Counted from the first letter of the stretch, positions 40,864 to 50,085 are shown. The stretch: DNA of 64,000 nt from Pseudomonas abieticivorans (GCF_023509015.1 NZ_CP094975.1:1869501-1933500), one strand, 5' to 3'. Program-made: numbers and translations. The notes: generated by a model not told the origin, from the sequence alone.

Positions 40864-42234
40864 ATGACAACCCAGACGAAATTCTCGTTTTACAACCTGG
40901 CCTGGCGCTGGCATTTCTATGCCGGGCTGTTCGTGGCACCGTTCATGATCCTGCTGTCGATCACCGGGATCATCTACTTATTCAAGCCCCAACTCGACCC
41001 GCTGATGTATCGGGACCTGATGGTGGTGCAGCCGATGGCGCAACATCTCGGCGCCGACGAGCTGATGCAGCGCGTACACGTTGCCTACCCCAAGGGCCAG
41101 ATCGCCCAGTACCTGCCGCCCATTGCAGCGGATCGCAGCGGCCAGTTTGTGGTGCACGACCGCGGGCTTGAACTCAACGTGTTCGTCAATCAATACAACG
41201 GCGCGGTGCTGGGCGAGCAAAACGCCAAGCTCAATCTGCAAGCCGTCGCCCGCGCATTGCATGGCGAGTTGATGATCGGCACCGTCGGTGACCGCTTGGT
41301 GGAACTGGCTGCGGGCTGGGGCATCGTGCTGGTGGTGTCCGGCCTGTACCTGTGGTGGCCTCGCGGCTCCTCGGGCGCGGGAGTGTTATGGCCGCGGCTG
41401 CAGGCCCGCGGCCGCTTGTTCTGGCGCGATCTGCATGCGGTGCTGGGCTTTTGGGGCTCGGCCTTCTTGCTGTTGATGCTGCTCAGCGGCATGACCTGGA
41501 CCGGGATGTGGGGCAAGCAGTTTGCCGCGGTGTGGAACACCTTCCCCGACGCCATGTGGAATGAGGTGCCCAAGTCCGACCAGCAGGCTGGCGAGCTGAA
41601 CAAGATCAACCGCCAGACCGTGCCCTGGGCCATGGAGAACACCCCTATGCCGCAATCCGGCGCCCACGCCGAGCACATGGCCCACGGCGGCCACATGCAA
41701 ATGCCTGCCGCGCCGCTGATCAGCCTGCAACAGGTCGCCGACCTGGCGGCTGAACACAGGGTGGAGCGCGGCTACAGCATCACCCTGCCGACCACCGACA
41801 CTGGCGTGTTCACCGTCTCGGTGTTCGCCGACGACCCGCGCAACGACGCCACCTTGCACATCGACCAATACACCGGCCGGGTGCTGGCCGACGTGCGCTG
41901 GAAAGACTACGGCCCGGTGGCCCGCGCCACCGAGGCAGGGGTCATGCTGCATGAAGGCAAGATGTTCGGCGCATTCAACCAGATCGTGATCTTGCTGGTG
42001 TGCCTGATGATCCTGCTGGGCTCGATCAGCGGCTTGGTGATGTGGTGGCTGCGCCGGCCAAGCGGAAAATTGGGCGTGCCGCCGCTGCGTCATGATTTAC
42101 CGAAATGGAAGGTGGCGATCGGCATCATGGCGGTCCTGGGCGTGGCGTTCCCGCTGGTAGGGATTTCGCTGGTAGCGGCGTGGGTGATGGATTGGGCCGT
42201 GCTCTCGCGCATCAACAAAACCGTGCCCGCCTGA
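40864..42234 (+). CDS. PepSY-associated membrane protein (PiuB-like)
   Basis: A 456-residue inner-membrane protein of the PepSY-TM family, often paired with TonB receptors. Four hydrophobic segments are visible: near residue 25 (FYAGLFVAPFMILLSITGIIYLF), 150 (GIVLVVSGLYLWWP), 200 (GFWGSAFLLLMLLSGMTW) and 380-440 (FNQIVILLVCLMILLGSISGL and the final helix). A Met/His-rich loop occurs near residues 260-280 (HAEHMAHGGHMQM), suggesting copper contact. Conserved His residues near the helices fit the ferric reductase-like idea for this family. Here a role in copper uptake or reduction is inferred from context. Confidence 0.88.
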   Translation: MTTQTKFSFYNLAWRWHFYAGLFVAPFMILLSITGIIYLFKPQLDPLMYRDLMVVQPMAQHLGADELMQRVHVAYPKGQIAQYLPPIAADRSGQFVVHDRGLELNVFVNQYNGAVLGEQNAKLNLQAVARALHGELMIGTVGDRLVELAAGWGIVLVVSGLYLWWPRGSSGAGVLWPRLQARGRLFWRDLHAVLGFWGSAFLLLMLLSGMTWTGMWGKQFAAVWNTFPDAMWNEVPKSDQQAGELNKINRQTVPWAMENTPMPQSGAHAEHMAHGGHMQMPAAPLISLQQVADLAAEHRVERGYSITLPTTDTGVFTVSVFADDPRNDATLHIDQYTGRVLADVRWKDYGPVARATEAGVMLHEGKMFGAFNQIVILLVCLMILLGSISGLVMWWLRRPSGKLGVPPLRHDLPKWKVAIGIMAVLGVAFPLVGISLVAAWVMDWAVLSRINKTVPA

Positions 42235-42244
42235 CCGATGCACT

Positions 42245-42336
42245 GTGCGTAGGCGTGGATTGATCCGCGAAAAGAACGCCGCGATAACGTCAGGCATACC
42301 GCGGTGTGGGTTTCGCGGATAAATCCGCTCCTACGG
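42245..42336. repeat. BIME: inverted REP pair upstream of urtA
   Basis: Two inverted units (GTGGATTGATCCGCGAAAAG and GCGGATAAATCCGCTCCTAC) flank a 36-base linker GCCGCGATAACGTCAGGCAT... that also occurs in part at 5.5 and 10.5 kb. It separates the copper cluster from the urea promoter region. Confidence 0.85.
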
Positions 42337-42390
42337 GCAAATCGCTAGCAATGCACCAGCATCGCACACCACCTCGCACCACCAATCCTG

Positions 42391-42413
42391 CCGCGCACCA
42401 CACGAGTGCGCGG
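42391..42413. promoter_or_regulatory. candidate NtrC binding site upstream of urtA
   Basis: CCGCGCAC and GTGCGCGG form a perfect 8-base inverted repeat with a 7-base spacer. The core GCAC-N7-GTGC fits the NtrC consensus TGCAC-N7-GTGCA apart from the outer bases. Its centre lies about 70 bases upstream of the sigma-54 -24/-12 element, a usual enhancer distance. Confidence 0.6.
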
Positions 42414-42464
42414 TAGCGACTCGCACCATCCTGCTAGCGCCGAAGCTACGGCTAATGGCCACTC

Positions 42465-42480
42465 TGGTACACACCTTGCA
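42465..42480 (+). promoter_or_regulatory. sigma-54 promoter of the urt operon
   Basis: TGGTACACACCTTGCA: GG at 42466-42467 and GC at 42478-42479 are separated by exactly ten bases, as required for RpoN. The -12 TTGCA is perfect and the -24 is TGGTAC rather than TGGCAC. Transcription would start near 42491, leaving a leader of about 55 bases before urtA. Confidence 0.7.
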
Positions 42481-42545
42481 ATCACTCCTGCAGAAGTCGC
42501 CATCTGCCCATTAAAAAAATACTCAAGACATCTGGAGATTGCACA

Positions 42546-43811
42546 ATGAAGCGTCGCAGCTTGATCAAGGCTTTCACCCTTTCGGCTTCCATCGCCGCGA
42601 TGGGTTTGTCATGGAGCATCCAGGCCGCCGAGACCATCAAGGTCGGCATCCTGCATTCGCTGTCGGGGACCATGGCGATTTCGGAAACGTCATTGAAAGA
42701 TGTCGCGCTGATGACCATCGACGAGATCAACGCCAAGGGCGGCGTCAATGGCAAGAAACTGGAAGCAGTGGTCGTGGACCCAGCCTCCAACTGGCCGCTG
42801 TTCGCGGAAAAAGCCCGCCAGCTGCTGACCCAGGACAAGGTGGCCGTGGTGTTCGGTTGCTGGACCTCGGTGTCGCGTAAATCGGTGCTGCCGGTGTTCG
42901 AAGAACTCAACGGCTTGCTGTTCTACCCGGTGCAATATGAAGGCGAAGAAATGTCGCCCAACGTGTTCTACACCGGTGCAGCGCCTAACCAACAGGCCAT
43001 TCCCGCCGTTGAGTACCTGATGAGCGAAGAAGGCGGCAGCGCCAAGCGCTTCTTCCTGTTGGGTACCGACTACGTGTACCCGCGCACCACCAACAAAATC
43101 CTGCGCTCGTTCCTGCACTCCAAGGGCGTGAAGGATTCGGACATCGAAGAGGTCTACACCCCATTCGGCCATGCCGACTACCAGACCATCGTTTCCAACA
43201 TCAAGAAGTTCTCGGCCGGTGGCAAGACGGCTGTCATCTCTACCGTCAACGGCGACTCCAACGTGCCGTTCTATAAAGAACTGGCCAACCAGGGCCTGAA
43301 AGCCACCGACGTACCGGTGGTGGCCTTCTCGGTGGGCGAAGAAGAACTGCGCGGTATCGACACCAAGCCGCTGGTGGGCAACCTGGCCGCCTGGAACTAC
43401 TTCGAATCGGTGGATAACCCGGTCAACACCAAGTTCGTCGCCGACTGGAAGGCCTATGCCAAGGCCCACAACCTGCCAGGTGCCGACAAGGCGGTGACCA
43501 ACGATCCGATGGAAGCCACCTACGTGGGCATCCACATGTGGGCCCAGGCGGCCGAGAAGGCCAAGTCCACCGACGTGGACAAAGTGCGTGACGCCATGGC
43601 CGGCCAGACCTTCGCCGCGCCGTCGGGCTTCACCCTGACCATGGACAAGACCAACCACCACCTGCACAAACCGGTGATGATCGGCGAGATCCAGGATGAC
43701 GGTCAGTTCAACGTGGTTTGGCAGACCAAGGAGCCGATCCGTGCACAACCTTGGAGCCCGTACATCCCTGGCAACGACAAGAAGCCGGACTACGCGGTGA
43801 AGAGCAACTAA
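42546..43811 (+). CDS. urtA: urea ABC transporter, periplasmic binding protein
   Basis: A 421-residue solute-binding protein of the branched-chain amino acid/urea type. The signal peptide covers residues 1-27 (a twin-Arg-like KRR start, hydrophobic core, then IQAAET). The mature protein begins with KVGILHSLSGTMAISETSLKD. UrtA features are FGCWTSVSRKSVLPVFEE and LLFYPVQYEGEEMSPNVFYTG. It is the first gene of urtABCDE and the nitrogen-type promoter lies just upstream. A REP pair separates it from urtB, which may let urtA mRNA be more stable than the rest. Confidence 0.96.
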   Translation: MKRRSLIKAFTLSASIAAMGLSWSIQAAETIKVGILHSLSGTMAISETSLKDVALMTIDEINAKGGVNGKKLEAVVVDPASNWPLFAEKARQLLTQDKVAVVFGCWTSVSRKSVLPVFEELNGLLFYPVQYEGEEMSPNVFYTGAAPNQQAIPAVEYLMSEEGGSAKRFFLLGTDYVYPRTTNKILRSFLHSKGVKDSDIEEVYTPFGHADYQTIVSNIKKFSAGGKTAVISTVNGDSNVPFYKELANQGLKATDVPVVAFSVGEEELRGIDTKPLVGNLAAWNYFESVDNPVNTKFVADWKAYAKAHNLPGADKAVTNDPMEATYVGIHMWAQAAEKAKSTDVDKVRDAMAGQTFAAPSGFTLTMDKTNHHLHKPVMIGEIQDDGQFNVVWQTKEPIRAQPWSPYIPGNDKKPDYAVKSN

Positions 43812-43833
43812 GCAAAACCGCCCACGCCCCCCT

Positions 43834-43923
43834 TTGTAGGAGCGCATTGATCCGCGAAAAGTACGCTGCGGTGCATCAGTAGCATCGCGACGAGGCCTTC
43901 GCGGATCAATCCGCTCCTACAAG
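43834..43923. repeat. BIME: inverted REP pair between urtA and urtB
   Basis: TTTGTAGGAGCGCATTGATC and TTCGCGGATCAATCCGCTCC flank a linker of about 40 bases. It fills most of the 150-base gap after the binding-protein gene, a classic place for 3'-stabilising REP structures. Confidence 0.85.
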
Positions 43924-43961
43924 AAGGCGGTGGGTTCGCCTTCGCGTCACAGGAAGTCGCC

Positions 43962-45503
43962 ATGTCTCTTTACCGCATTGTTTTTTCCCTCCTCCTGCTG
44001 CTGCCCTTCGCCGCCCACGCCAGCGACGCCGACGACTTTGTCGCGGCCAACGCCAGCGACCAGGCCAAGCTGCTGGAAACCTGGGCCGCGCAACCGGTGC
44101 CCGAGCGCCTGGTATTGCTGCAAGCCTTGCAAGACGGTCGCCTGTCTTATGATGCCGACAAGCACGCCGTGATCGAGCAGCCCAATGCTGCCCCCGCTGA
44201 AAACCTGCGCAAACTGCGCCTGAACAACCGCCTGCGCGGCCTGGTGGACACCGCCCTGGCCAGCCAGCAAGTGCTGTCCAACGACGTGGCCACGCGTTTG
44301 GCCGCAGCCAAGCAACTGCAAAAAAGCGCCCAGCCCAACCAACTGCCCCTGCTGGACCGCGCCACCGCCGGTGAGCAGGACGCCACGGTAAAGGCCGCCC
44401 TGAGCCTGGCACTGGCCAACCTGCAAATGGTCGACCCCAACCCGGCCGTGCGCCTGGCCGCCGTGCGCCTGCTGGGCGACACCGGCGAGCCGATGGCCCG
44501 CACCCGCCTGGAGACCCTGCTGCAACCGGGCGTGGAAACCGATGACGGCGTGCGGACCGCCGCCGAAACCAGCCTGGTCCAGGTCAAACGCAAACTGATG
44601 ATCGGCGACCTGCTAGGGCAAGCCTTCAGCGGCATGTCCCTGGGCTCGATCCTGCTGCTGGCGGCCCTGGGCCTGGCCATCACCTTTGGCCTGCTGGGCG
44701 TGATCAACATGGCCCACGGCGAAATGCTGATGCTGGGCGCCTATTCCACCTACGTAGTGCAGATGGCGTTCCAGCGTTTTGCCCCGCATGCCATCGAGTT
44801 CTACCCACTGGTGGCGCTGCCGGTAGCGTTCTTCGTCACCGCCTGTATCGGCATGGCCCTGGAACGCACCGTGATCCGCCACCTGTATGGCCGCCCGCTG
44901 GAAACCCTGCTGGCCACCTGGGGCATCAGCCTGATCCTGATCCAGGCCGTGCGCCTGATCTTCGGCGCGCAGAACGTCGAAGTGGCCAACCCAGAATGGT
45001 TGTCCGGTGGCATTCAGGTGCTGCCCAACCTGGTATTGCCCTACAACCGCATCGTGATCATTGCCTTCGCGTTGTTCGTGGTGGTGCTGACCTGGCTGCT
45101 GCTGAACAAGACGCGGCTGGGCCTGAACGTGCGCGCCGTTACCCAGAACCGCAACATGGCGGCTTGCTGCGGCGTGCCCACCGGGCGCATCGACATGCTC
45201 GCCTTCGGCCTTGGCTCCGGCATCGCAGGGCTAGGCGGCGTGGCCCTCAGCCAGATCGGCAACGTCGGCCCGGAACTGGGCCAGAGCTACATCATCGACT
45301 CGTTTTTGGTGGTGGTGCTCGGCGGCGTCGGCCAACTGGCCGGCAGCGTGTCCGCAGCCTTTGGCCTGGGCATCGCCAACAAGATCCTTGAACCGCAGAT
45401 CGGTGCCGTACTGGGCAAGATTCTGATCCTGGCGCTGATCATTCTGTTTATCCAGAAACGTCCGCAAGGCCTCTTCGCACTGAAAGGACGGGTGATCGAC
45501 TGA
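43962..45503 (+). CDS. urtB: urea ABC transporter permease UrtB
   Basis: A 513-residue inner-membrane permease. A signal peptide (MSLYRIVFSLLLLLPFAAHA) and a periplasmic helical domain of about 190 residues with HEAT-like repeats (residues 25-205) precede the LivH-type permease part (about 215-505), which is usual for UrtB and lengthens it beyond LivH. The permease contains GLLGVINMAHGEMLMLGAY (residues 241-259) and the GIAGLGGVALSQIGNV region. It ends four bases before and overlaps by one base with urtC (TGATG). Confidence 0.95.
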   Translation: MSLYRIVFSLLLLLPFAAHASDADDFVAANASDQAKLLETWAAQPVPERLVLLQALQDGRLSYDADKHAVIEQPNAAPAENLRKLRLNNRLRGLVDTALASQQVLSNDVATRLAAAKQLQKSAQPNQLPLLDRATAGEQDATVKAALSLALANLQMVDPNPAVRLAAVRLLGDTGEPMARTRLETLLQPGVETDDGVRTAAETSLVQVKRKLMIGDLLGQAFSGMSLGSILLLAALGLAITFGLLGVINMAHGEMLMLGAYSTYVVQMAFQRFAPHAIEFYPLVALPVAFFVTACIGMALERTVIRHLYGRPLETLLATWGISLILIQAVRLIFGAQNVEVANPEWLSGGIQVLPNLVLPYNRIVIIAFALFVVVLTWLLLNKTRLGLNVRAVTQNRNMAACCGVPTGRIDMLAFGLGSGIAGLGGVALSQIGNVGPELGQSYIIDSFLVVVLGGVGQLAGSVSAAFGLGIANKILEPQIGAVLGKILILALIILFIQKRPQGLFALKGRVID

Positions 45504-46582
45504 TGAATCAACCACTGACTGTCACCGCCGCGCAAAAAGCCGGCCCCAAGATCACCCTGCTGGTAGGTGGCCTGGTGCTGCTGGTACTGGTGGCCATGGC
45601 CCTGCTGTCATTGCTGCCGGCCGATAACAGCCTGCAGGTGTCGGCCTATACCCTCACCCTGGTGGGCAAGATCCTCTGCTACGCCATCGTTGCCTTGGCA
45701 TTGGACCTGGTGTGGGGCTACGCCGGCTTGCTGTCTCTGGGCCACGGGCTGTTCTTTGCCTTGGGTGGCTATGCCATGGGCATGTACCTGATGCGCGAAT
45801 CGGCCGGCGACGGCCTGCCGGCGTTCATGACCTTTCTGTCGTGGACCGAGTTGCCGTGGTATTGGGCGGGCACGCAGCACTTCCTCTGGGCCATGTGCCT
45901 GGTGGTGCTGGCGCCGGGGCTTTTGGCCTTGGTGTTCGGCTTCTTCGCCTTCCGCTCGCGGATCAAGGGCGTGTACTTCTCGATCATGACCCAGGCGCTG
46001 ACCTTCGCCGGCATGCTGCTGTTTTTCCGTAACGAAACCGGCTTTGGCGGCAACAATGGCTTTACCAACTTTCGCAGCATCCTGGGCTTCAGCATCACCT
46101 CCCAAGGCACCCGCGCGGTACTGTTCCTGCTGACCGTGGCGCTGCTGGTGGCCAGCCTGTTGCTGGGCTGGCGATTGGCCCAGAGCAAGTTCGGCCGGGT
46201 GCTGACCGCCCTGCGCGACGCCGAGAACCGCCTGATGTTCTGCGGCTACGACCCGCGCGGCTTCAAGCTGTTCGTGTGGGTGCTGAGCGCGGTGCTCTGC
46301 GGCCTGGCCGGGGCGCTGTACGTACCCCAGGTCGGCATCATCAACCCCAGCGAAATGTCGCCTACCAACTCCATCGAAGCCGCCGTGTGGGTGGCCCTGG
46401 GTGGCCGCGGCACGCTGATCGGCCCGCTGCTGGGCGCCGGGGTGATCAACGGCATGAAAAGCTGGTTCACCGTGGCCTTCCCCGAGTACTGGCTGTTCTT
46501 CCTCGGTGCGCTGTTTATCGTGGTAACGCTGTACCTGCCCAAGGGCGTGATCGGCCTGCTGAAAAAGAGGGGCGAACAATGA
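45503..46582 (+). CDS. urtC: urea ABC transporter permease UrtC
   Basis: A 359-residue LivM-type permease with about nine membrane segments. Signatures are ALALDLVWGYAGLLSLGHGLFFALGGYAMGMYL (residues 60-92) and SGLAGALYVPQVGIINPSEM-like CGLAGALYVPQVGIINPSEM near residue 265. Its start overlaps the urtB stop and its stop overlaps the urtD start (ATGA), so the three genes are translationally coupled. Confidence 0.96.
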   Translation: MNQPLTVTAAQKAGPKITLLVGGLVLLVLVAMALLSLLPADNSLQVSAYTLTLVGKILCYAIVALALDLVWGYAGLLSLGHGLFFALGGYAMGMYLMRESAGDGLPAFMTFLSWTELPWYWAGTQHFLWAMCLVVLAPGLLALVFGFFAFRSRIKGVYFSIMTQALTFAGMLLFFRNETGFGGNNGFTNFRSILGFSITSQGTRAVLFLLTVALLVASLLLGWRLAQSKFGRVLTALRDAENRLMFCGYDPRGFKLFVWVLSAVLCGLAGALYVPQVGIINPSEMSPTNSIEAAVWVALGGRGTLIGPLLGAGVINGMKSWFTVAFPEYWLFFLGALFIVVTLYLPKGVIGLLKKRGEQ

Positions 46583-47439
46583 GAACCACACCCACCGCCG
46601 AGTTCATGCTGGAACCGGCCTTCGACCCCAACCGCGACGAAGGCACCAGCCGCGACGCCATCGGCTTGGGCCAAGCGGCCGGCAAGGGCTTGAACACCCG
46701 CCACGGGACCATCCTGACCCTGGAAGACATCAGCGTCAGCTTCGATGGCTTCAAGGCCCTGAACAACCTCAACCTGTACATCGGCGTGGGCGAGTTGCGC
46801 TGCATCATCGGCCCCAACGGCGCAGGCAAGACCACGCTGATGGACGTGATCACCGGCAAGACCCGGCCCAGCCACGGCAAGGCCTGGTTTGGCGAAACCA
46901 TGGACCTGACGCTGATGAGCGAGGTGCAGATCGCGCAGGCCGGCATCGGCCGCAAGTTCCAGAAGCCCACGGTGTTCGAAGCCCTGAGCGTGTTCGAAAA
47001 CCTGGAGCTGGCGCAAAAAACCGACAAGTCGGTGTGGGCCAGCCTGCGCGCCCGGCTGAACGGCGAGCAAAAGGACCGCATCGACGAAGTACTCGCCACC
47101 ATCCGCCTGAGCACCTCGGTGCACCGCCCCGCGGGGCTTTTGTCCCACGGCCAGAAGCAGTTCCTGGAGATCGGCATGCTGTTGGTGCAAGACCCGCAAC
47201 TGCTGCTGCTTGACGAGCCGGTGGCGGGCATGACCGACGCCGAAACAGAATTCACCGCCGAGCTGTTCAAAAGCCTGGCCGGCAAGCATTCACTGATGGT
47301 GGTGGAACACGACATGGGCTTTGTCGGCTCCATCGCCGACCACGTCACCGTGTTGCACCAGGGCAGCGTGTTGGCCGAGGGCTCCCTGGAGCAGGTGCAG
47401 GCCGACGAACGCGTGATCGAAGTGTATTTGGGCCGCTAA
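46579..47439 (+). CDS. urtD: urea ABC transporter ATP-binding protein UrtD
   Basis: A 286-residue LivG-type ATPase. The start is the ATG overlapping the urtC stop; the longer upstream frame is a shadow inside urtC. The N-terminal 45 residues are a UrtD-specific extension. Walker A is GPNGAGKTT (about residue 75). The signature motif is LSHGQKQ, a known variant of LSGGQ in this group. Walker B is LLLLDEPVAGM, and the H-loop His is in VVEHDMGFV. It pairs with UrtE to power urea import. Confidence 0.96.
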   Translation: MRTTPTAEFMLEPAFDPNRDEGTSRDAIGLGQAAGKGLNTRHGTILTLEDISVSFDGFKALNNLNLYIGVGELRCIIGPNGAGKTTLMDVITGKTRPSHGKAWFGETMDLTLMSEVQIAQAGIGRKFQKPTVFEALSVFENLELAQKTDKSVWASLRARLNGEQKDRIDEVLATIRLSTSVHRPAGLLSHGQKQFLEIGMLLVQDPQLLLLDEPVAGMTDAETEFTAELFKSLAGKHSLMVVEHDMGFVGSIADHVTVLHQGSVLAEGSLEQVQADERVIEVYLGR

Positions 47440-47446
47440 CGGTGTC

Positions 47447-47518
47447 GTTCATTTCCGGATAAATCCGCTCCTACAGTACGTGTAGAAGCGGATTTATCCG
47501 CGAAGCAGCCGCCGCGAC
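47447..47518. repeat. BIME: inverted REP pair between urtD and urtE
   Basis: CCGGATAAATCCGCTCCTAC and GTAGAAGCGGATTTATCCGC are arranged head to head around ten bases (AGTACGTGT). Two changes from the usual core are seen (TTCCGG for TTCGCGG and AGAAGCGG for AGGAGCGG). Confidence 0.85.
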
Positions 47519-47534
47519 ATAACAGGAATAAACC

Positions 47535-48233
47535 ATGCTTGAAGTCCAGAAGCTTCACCAATACTACGGCGGCAGCCACATCCTGCGCGGCCTGTCGTTC
47601 GACGTTAAGGTCGGCGAAGTGACCTGCCTGCTGGGCCGCAACGGCGTGGGCAAGACCACCTTGCTCAAGTGCCTGATGGGCCTGATCCCTTCCAAGGAAG
47701 GCGCGGTGCAATGGGAGGGCAAGGCCATCACCGGGTTCAAGCCGCACCAGCGCGTACACGCCGGCATTGCCTATGTGCCCCAGGGCCGCGAGATTTTCGG
47801 CCGCCTGACCGTGGAAGAAAACCTGCTGATGGGCCTGTCGCGCTTCAGCGCCAGCGAGGCCAAGCAAGTGCCGCCGTTTATCTACGAGCTGTTCCCGGTG
47901 CTGCTGCAGATGAAGCACCGCCGCGGTGGCGACCTGTCTGGCGGCCAGCAACAGCAGTTGGCGATTGGCCGAGCCCTGGCCAGCCGGCCACGCCTGCTGA
48001 TTCTCGATGAACCCACCGAAGGCATCCAGCCCTCGGTGATCAAGGAAATTGGCGCGGTGATCAAGAAACTGGCCGCACGGGGCGACATGGCGATCCTGCT
48101 GGTGGAGCAGTTCTACGACTTTGCCGCCGAACTGGCCGACCAGTACCTGGTGATGTCCCGTGGCGAGATCGTGCAGCAGGGCCGAGGTGAAAATATGGAG
48201 GCCGAGGGTGTGCGCGGCCTGGTAACCATTTAA
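47535..48233 (+). CDS. urtE: urea ABC transporter ATP-binding protein UrtE
   Basis: A 232-residue LivF-type ATPase. Walker A is GRNGVGKTT (residues 36-44), the signature is LSGGQQQQL, Walker B is [14 protein letters not shown], and the H-loop is [10 protein letters not shown]. Unlike the other urt junctions it is separated from urtD by 95 bases carrying a REP pair. ureD follows 32 bases downstream, so import and hydrolysis are probably one transcription unit. Confidence 0.96.
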   Translation: MLEVQKLHQYYGGSHILRGLSFDVKVGEVTCLLGRNGVGKTTLLKCLMGLIPSKEGAVQWEGKAITGFKPHQRVHAGIAYVPQGREIFGRLTVEENLLMGLSRFSASEAKQVPPFIYELFPVLLQMKHRRGGDLSGGQQQQLAIGRALASRPRLLILDEPTEGIQPSVIKEIGAVIKKLAARGDMAILLVEQFYDFAAELADQYLVMSRGEIVQQGRGENMEAEGVRGLVTI

Positions 48234-48265
48234 TCTGCGCCCACTGCCTTGATGATCGAACTGCC

Positions 48266-49105
48266 ATGAACCTACCAGCCTCCACCGCCCTCTACACGCC
48301 CAGCTGGCACGCCGAGCTGGAACTGGGCTACGGGCGTTTCGGCGACACCACCCGCCCGGTGCAACGCCGCCACAAGGGCCCGCTGCGCGTGCAAAAGCAC
48401 CTGTATGCCGAAGGCCCCGAGGTGTGCCAGCACATCATCGTGCACCCGCCCGGCGGCATTGCCGGCGGCGACCGGCTGGACATCAGCGCCAACGTCGGCC
48501 CCGGTGCCTGGGCGCAGTTGACCAGCCCCGGCGCAGCCAAGTGGTACCGGGCTGCTGGCCCGGCCTACCAGCGCCTGGACCTGAAGGTGGCGGCCGGTGC
48601 CACGCTGGAATGGCTACCCCAGGAAACCATCGTCTACAGCGCCGCCCAGGCGGAGCTGGAAACCCACATTGAGCTGGAAGGCGACGCACGCCTGCTTTAC
48701 TGGGACGTGGTCGCCCTGGGCCGCCCGGCCAGTGGCGAACGCTTTGACCGCGGGCATTTCCAGTCACACCTGAATGTGCGCCGCGACGGCCAACTGCTCT
48801 GGCACGAACGCCAGCGCGTCACGGGGGGGGACGGCCTGCTGGACTCCCCCATCGGGTTGGACGGCAAGCCGGTGTTCGCCACCTTGTTGCTGACCTGCGA
48901 TATCGACAGCCAACTGCTGGAGCGTTGCCGCTCGCTGCCCACCCCAGTGCGCGGCGACTTGAGCCAGTTGCCCGGTTTGCTGGTGGCCCGCTGCCTGGCC
49001 AACGAAGGGCTGCATGCGCGGGACTGGTTGATCGCCCTGTGGAAATTACTGAGGCCTGCGGTGCTGGGGCGCGAAGCCCTGGCGCCGCGGATCTGGAGCA
49101 CCTAA
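48266..49105 (+). CDS. ureD: urease accessory protein UreD
   Basis: A 279-residue assembly factor that binds apo-urease together with UreF and UreG and helps deliver nickel. Motifs typical of UreD are present: [33 protein letters not shown] near residues 35-70, [23 protein letters not shown], and [14 protein letters not shown] near 115. The start is preceded by a weak site. It lies between urtE and ureA. The nickel-loading partners ureE, ureF and ureG are expected 15 kb downstream, where ureE begins at the window edge. Confidence 0.96.
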   Translation: MNLPASTALYTPSWHAELELGYGRFGDTTRPVQRRHKGPLRVQKHLYAEGPEVCQHIIVHPPGGIAGGDRLDISANVGPGAWAQLTSPGAAKWYRAAGPAYQRLDLKVAAGATLEWLPQETIVYSAAQAELETHIELEGDARLLYWDVVALGRPASGERFDRGHFQSHLNVRRDGQLLWHERQRVTGGDGLLDSPIGLDGKPVFATLLLTCDIDSQLLERCRSLPTPVRGDLSQLPGLLVARCLANEGLHARDWLIALWKLLRPAVLGREALAPRIWST

Positions 49106-49109
49106 CGCT

Positions 49110-49181
49110 TTTGTGGGCGCAAGGCTTGCCTGCGACGGGGCCATTGAATACGCCGTCGCGGGCAAGCCTTGCTCCCACAAA
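49110..49181. repeat. second REP type (GGGCAAGCCTTGC core), inverted pair
   Basis: TTGTGGGCGCAAGGCTTGCC and GGCAAGCCTTGCTCCCACAA are arranged as an inverted pair with a 25-base centre, between ureD and ureA. This is a different REP family from the 13 other loci, resembling the P. fluorescens-like GTGGGAGC...GC type. Confidence 0.85.
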
Positions 49182-49233
49182 CAGAATTGCTTTGTTTGAT
49201 TAATTTTTATACTGCCAACCGAATGGACACGCA

Positions 49234-49536
49234 ATGGACCTGACGCCCCGCGAAAAAGACAAGATGCTGATTTTCACTGCCGGCCTGGTTGCCGAACGGC
49301 GCCTGGCGCGCGGTGTGAAACTCAATTACCCAGAGGCCATGGCCTACATCTCCGCAGCCCTTTTGGAAGGCGCCCGCGACGGCCAGACCGTCGCCGAGCT
49401 GATGCACTACGGCACCACCTTGCTCAGCCGCGAGCAGGTGATGGATGGCATCCCGGAAATGATCCCGGAGATCCAGGTGGAGGCCACCTTCCCGGACGGC
49501 ACCAAGCTGGTCACCGTGCACCAACCCATCGCCTGA
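49234..49536 (+). CDS. ureA: urease gamma subunit
   Basis: A 100-residue structural subunit. The sequence [23 protein letters not shown] and the following [22 protein letters not shown] are near-invariant in UreA. The C-terminus [14 protein letters not shown] is complete. An AT-rich stretch with TATACT near 49208 upstream could supply an internal promoter. The gene is followed at nine bases by a GNAT gene rather than directly by ureB. Confidence 0.98.
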   Translation: MDLTPREKDKMLIFTAGLVAERRLARGVKLNYPEAMAYISAALLEGARDGQTVAELMHYGTTLLSREQVMDGIPEMIPEIQVEATFPDGTKLVTVHQPIA

Positions 49537-49545
49537 GGCCTGCGC

Positions 49546-50079
49546 ATGACTTACCGCATCCGTGATGCCGTGCACAACGACTTGCCGGGGATCCGCGACA
49601 TCTACAACGACGCCGTGGCCAACACCACTGCCATCTGGAACGAACAACCCGTGGACCTGGGTAATCGCCAGGCCTGGTACGCCGCCCGGCAAAGCCAGCA
49701 CTACCCGATCCTGGTGATTGTCGACGCCAGCGACGCCGTGCTGGGCTACGCTTCATTTGGTGACTGGCGTCCTTTCCAGGGTTTTCGCCAGACCGTCGAA
49801 CACTCGGTCTACGTGCGCAACGACCAGCGCGGCAACGGCCTAGGCCCGATGCTGATGCAAACACTGATCGAACGCGCGCGCAGCTGCGACAAACACGTGA
49901 TGGTGGCTGCCATCGAAAGTGGCAACACAGCCTCCATCCGTCTGCATGAACGACTCGGTTTCACGATCACGGGGCAGATGCCGCAAGTGGGCAGCAAGTT
50001 CGGTCGCTGGCTGGACCTGACCTTCATGCAACTGATCTTGAACCCGGGCGCCGAACCTTCCCCGACTCCCGTGGAGTAA
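49546..50079 (+). CDS. GNAT acetyltransferase, phosphinothricin acetyltransferase-like
   Basis: A 177-residue N-acetyltransferase. The acetyl-CoA loop is VRNDQRGNGLGPMLM (Q/RxxGxG/A pattern, about residues 92-106). The N-terminal IRDAVHNDLPGIRDIYNDAVANTTAIWNE and the SVYVR and AAIESGN..SIRLHERLGF motifs place it in the PAT/bar/YncA group, which acetylates L-phosphinothricin or methionine sulfoximine/sulfone in Pseudomonas homologues. It is embedded between ureA and ureB, an arrangement also remembered for PA4866. A link to nitrogen metabolism is plausible, since methionine sulfoximine inhibits glutamine synthetase. Confidence 0.93.
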   Translation: MTYRIRDAVHNDLPGIRDIYNDAVANTTAIWNEQPVDLGNRQAWYAARQSQHYPILVIVDASDAVLGYASFGDWRPFQGFRQTVEHSVYVRNDQRGNGLGPMLMQTLIERARSCDKHVMVAAIESGNTASIRLHERLGFTITGQMPQVGSKFGRWLDLTFMQLILNPGAEPSPTPVE

Positions 50080-50085
50080 GCCGCC

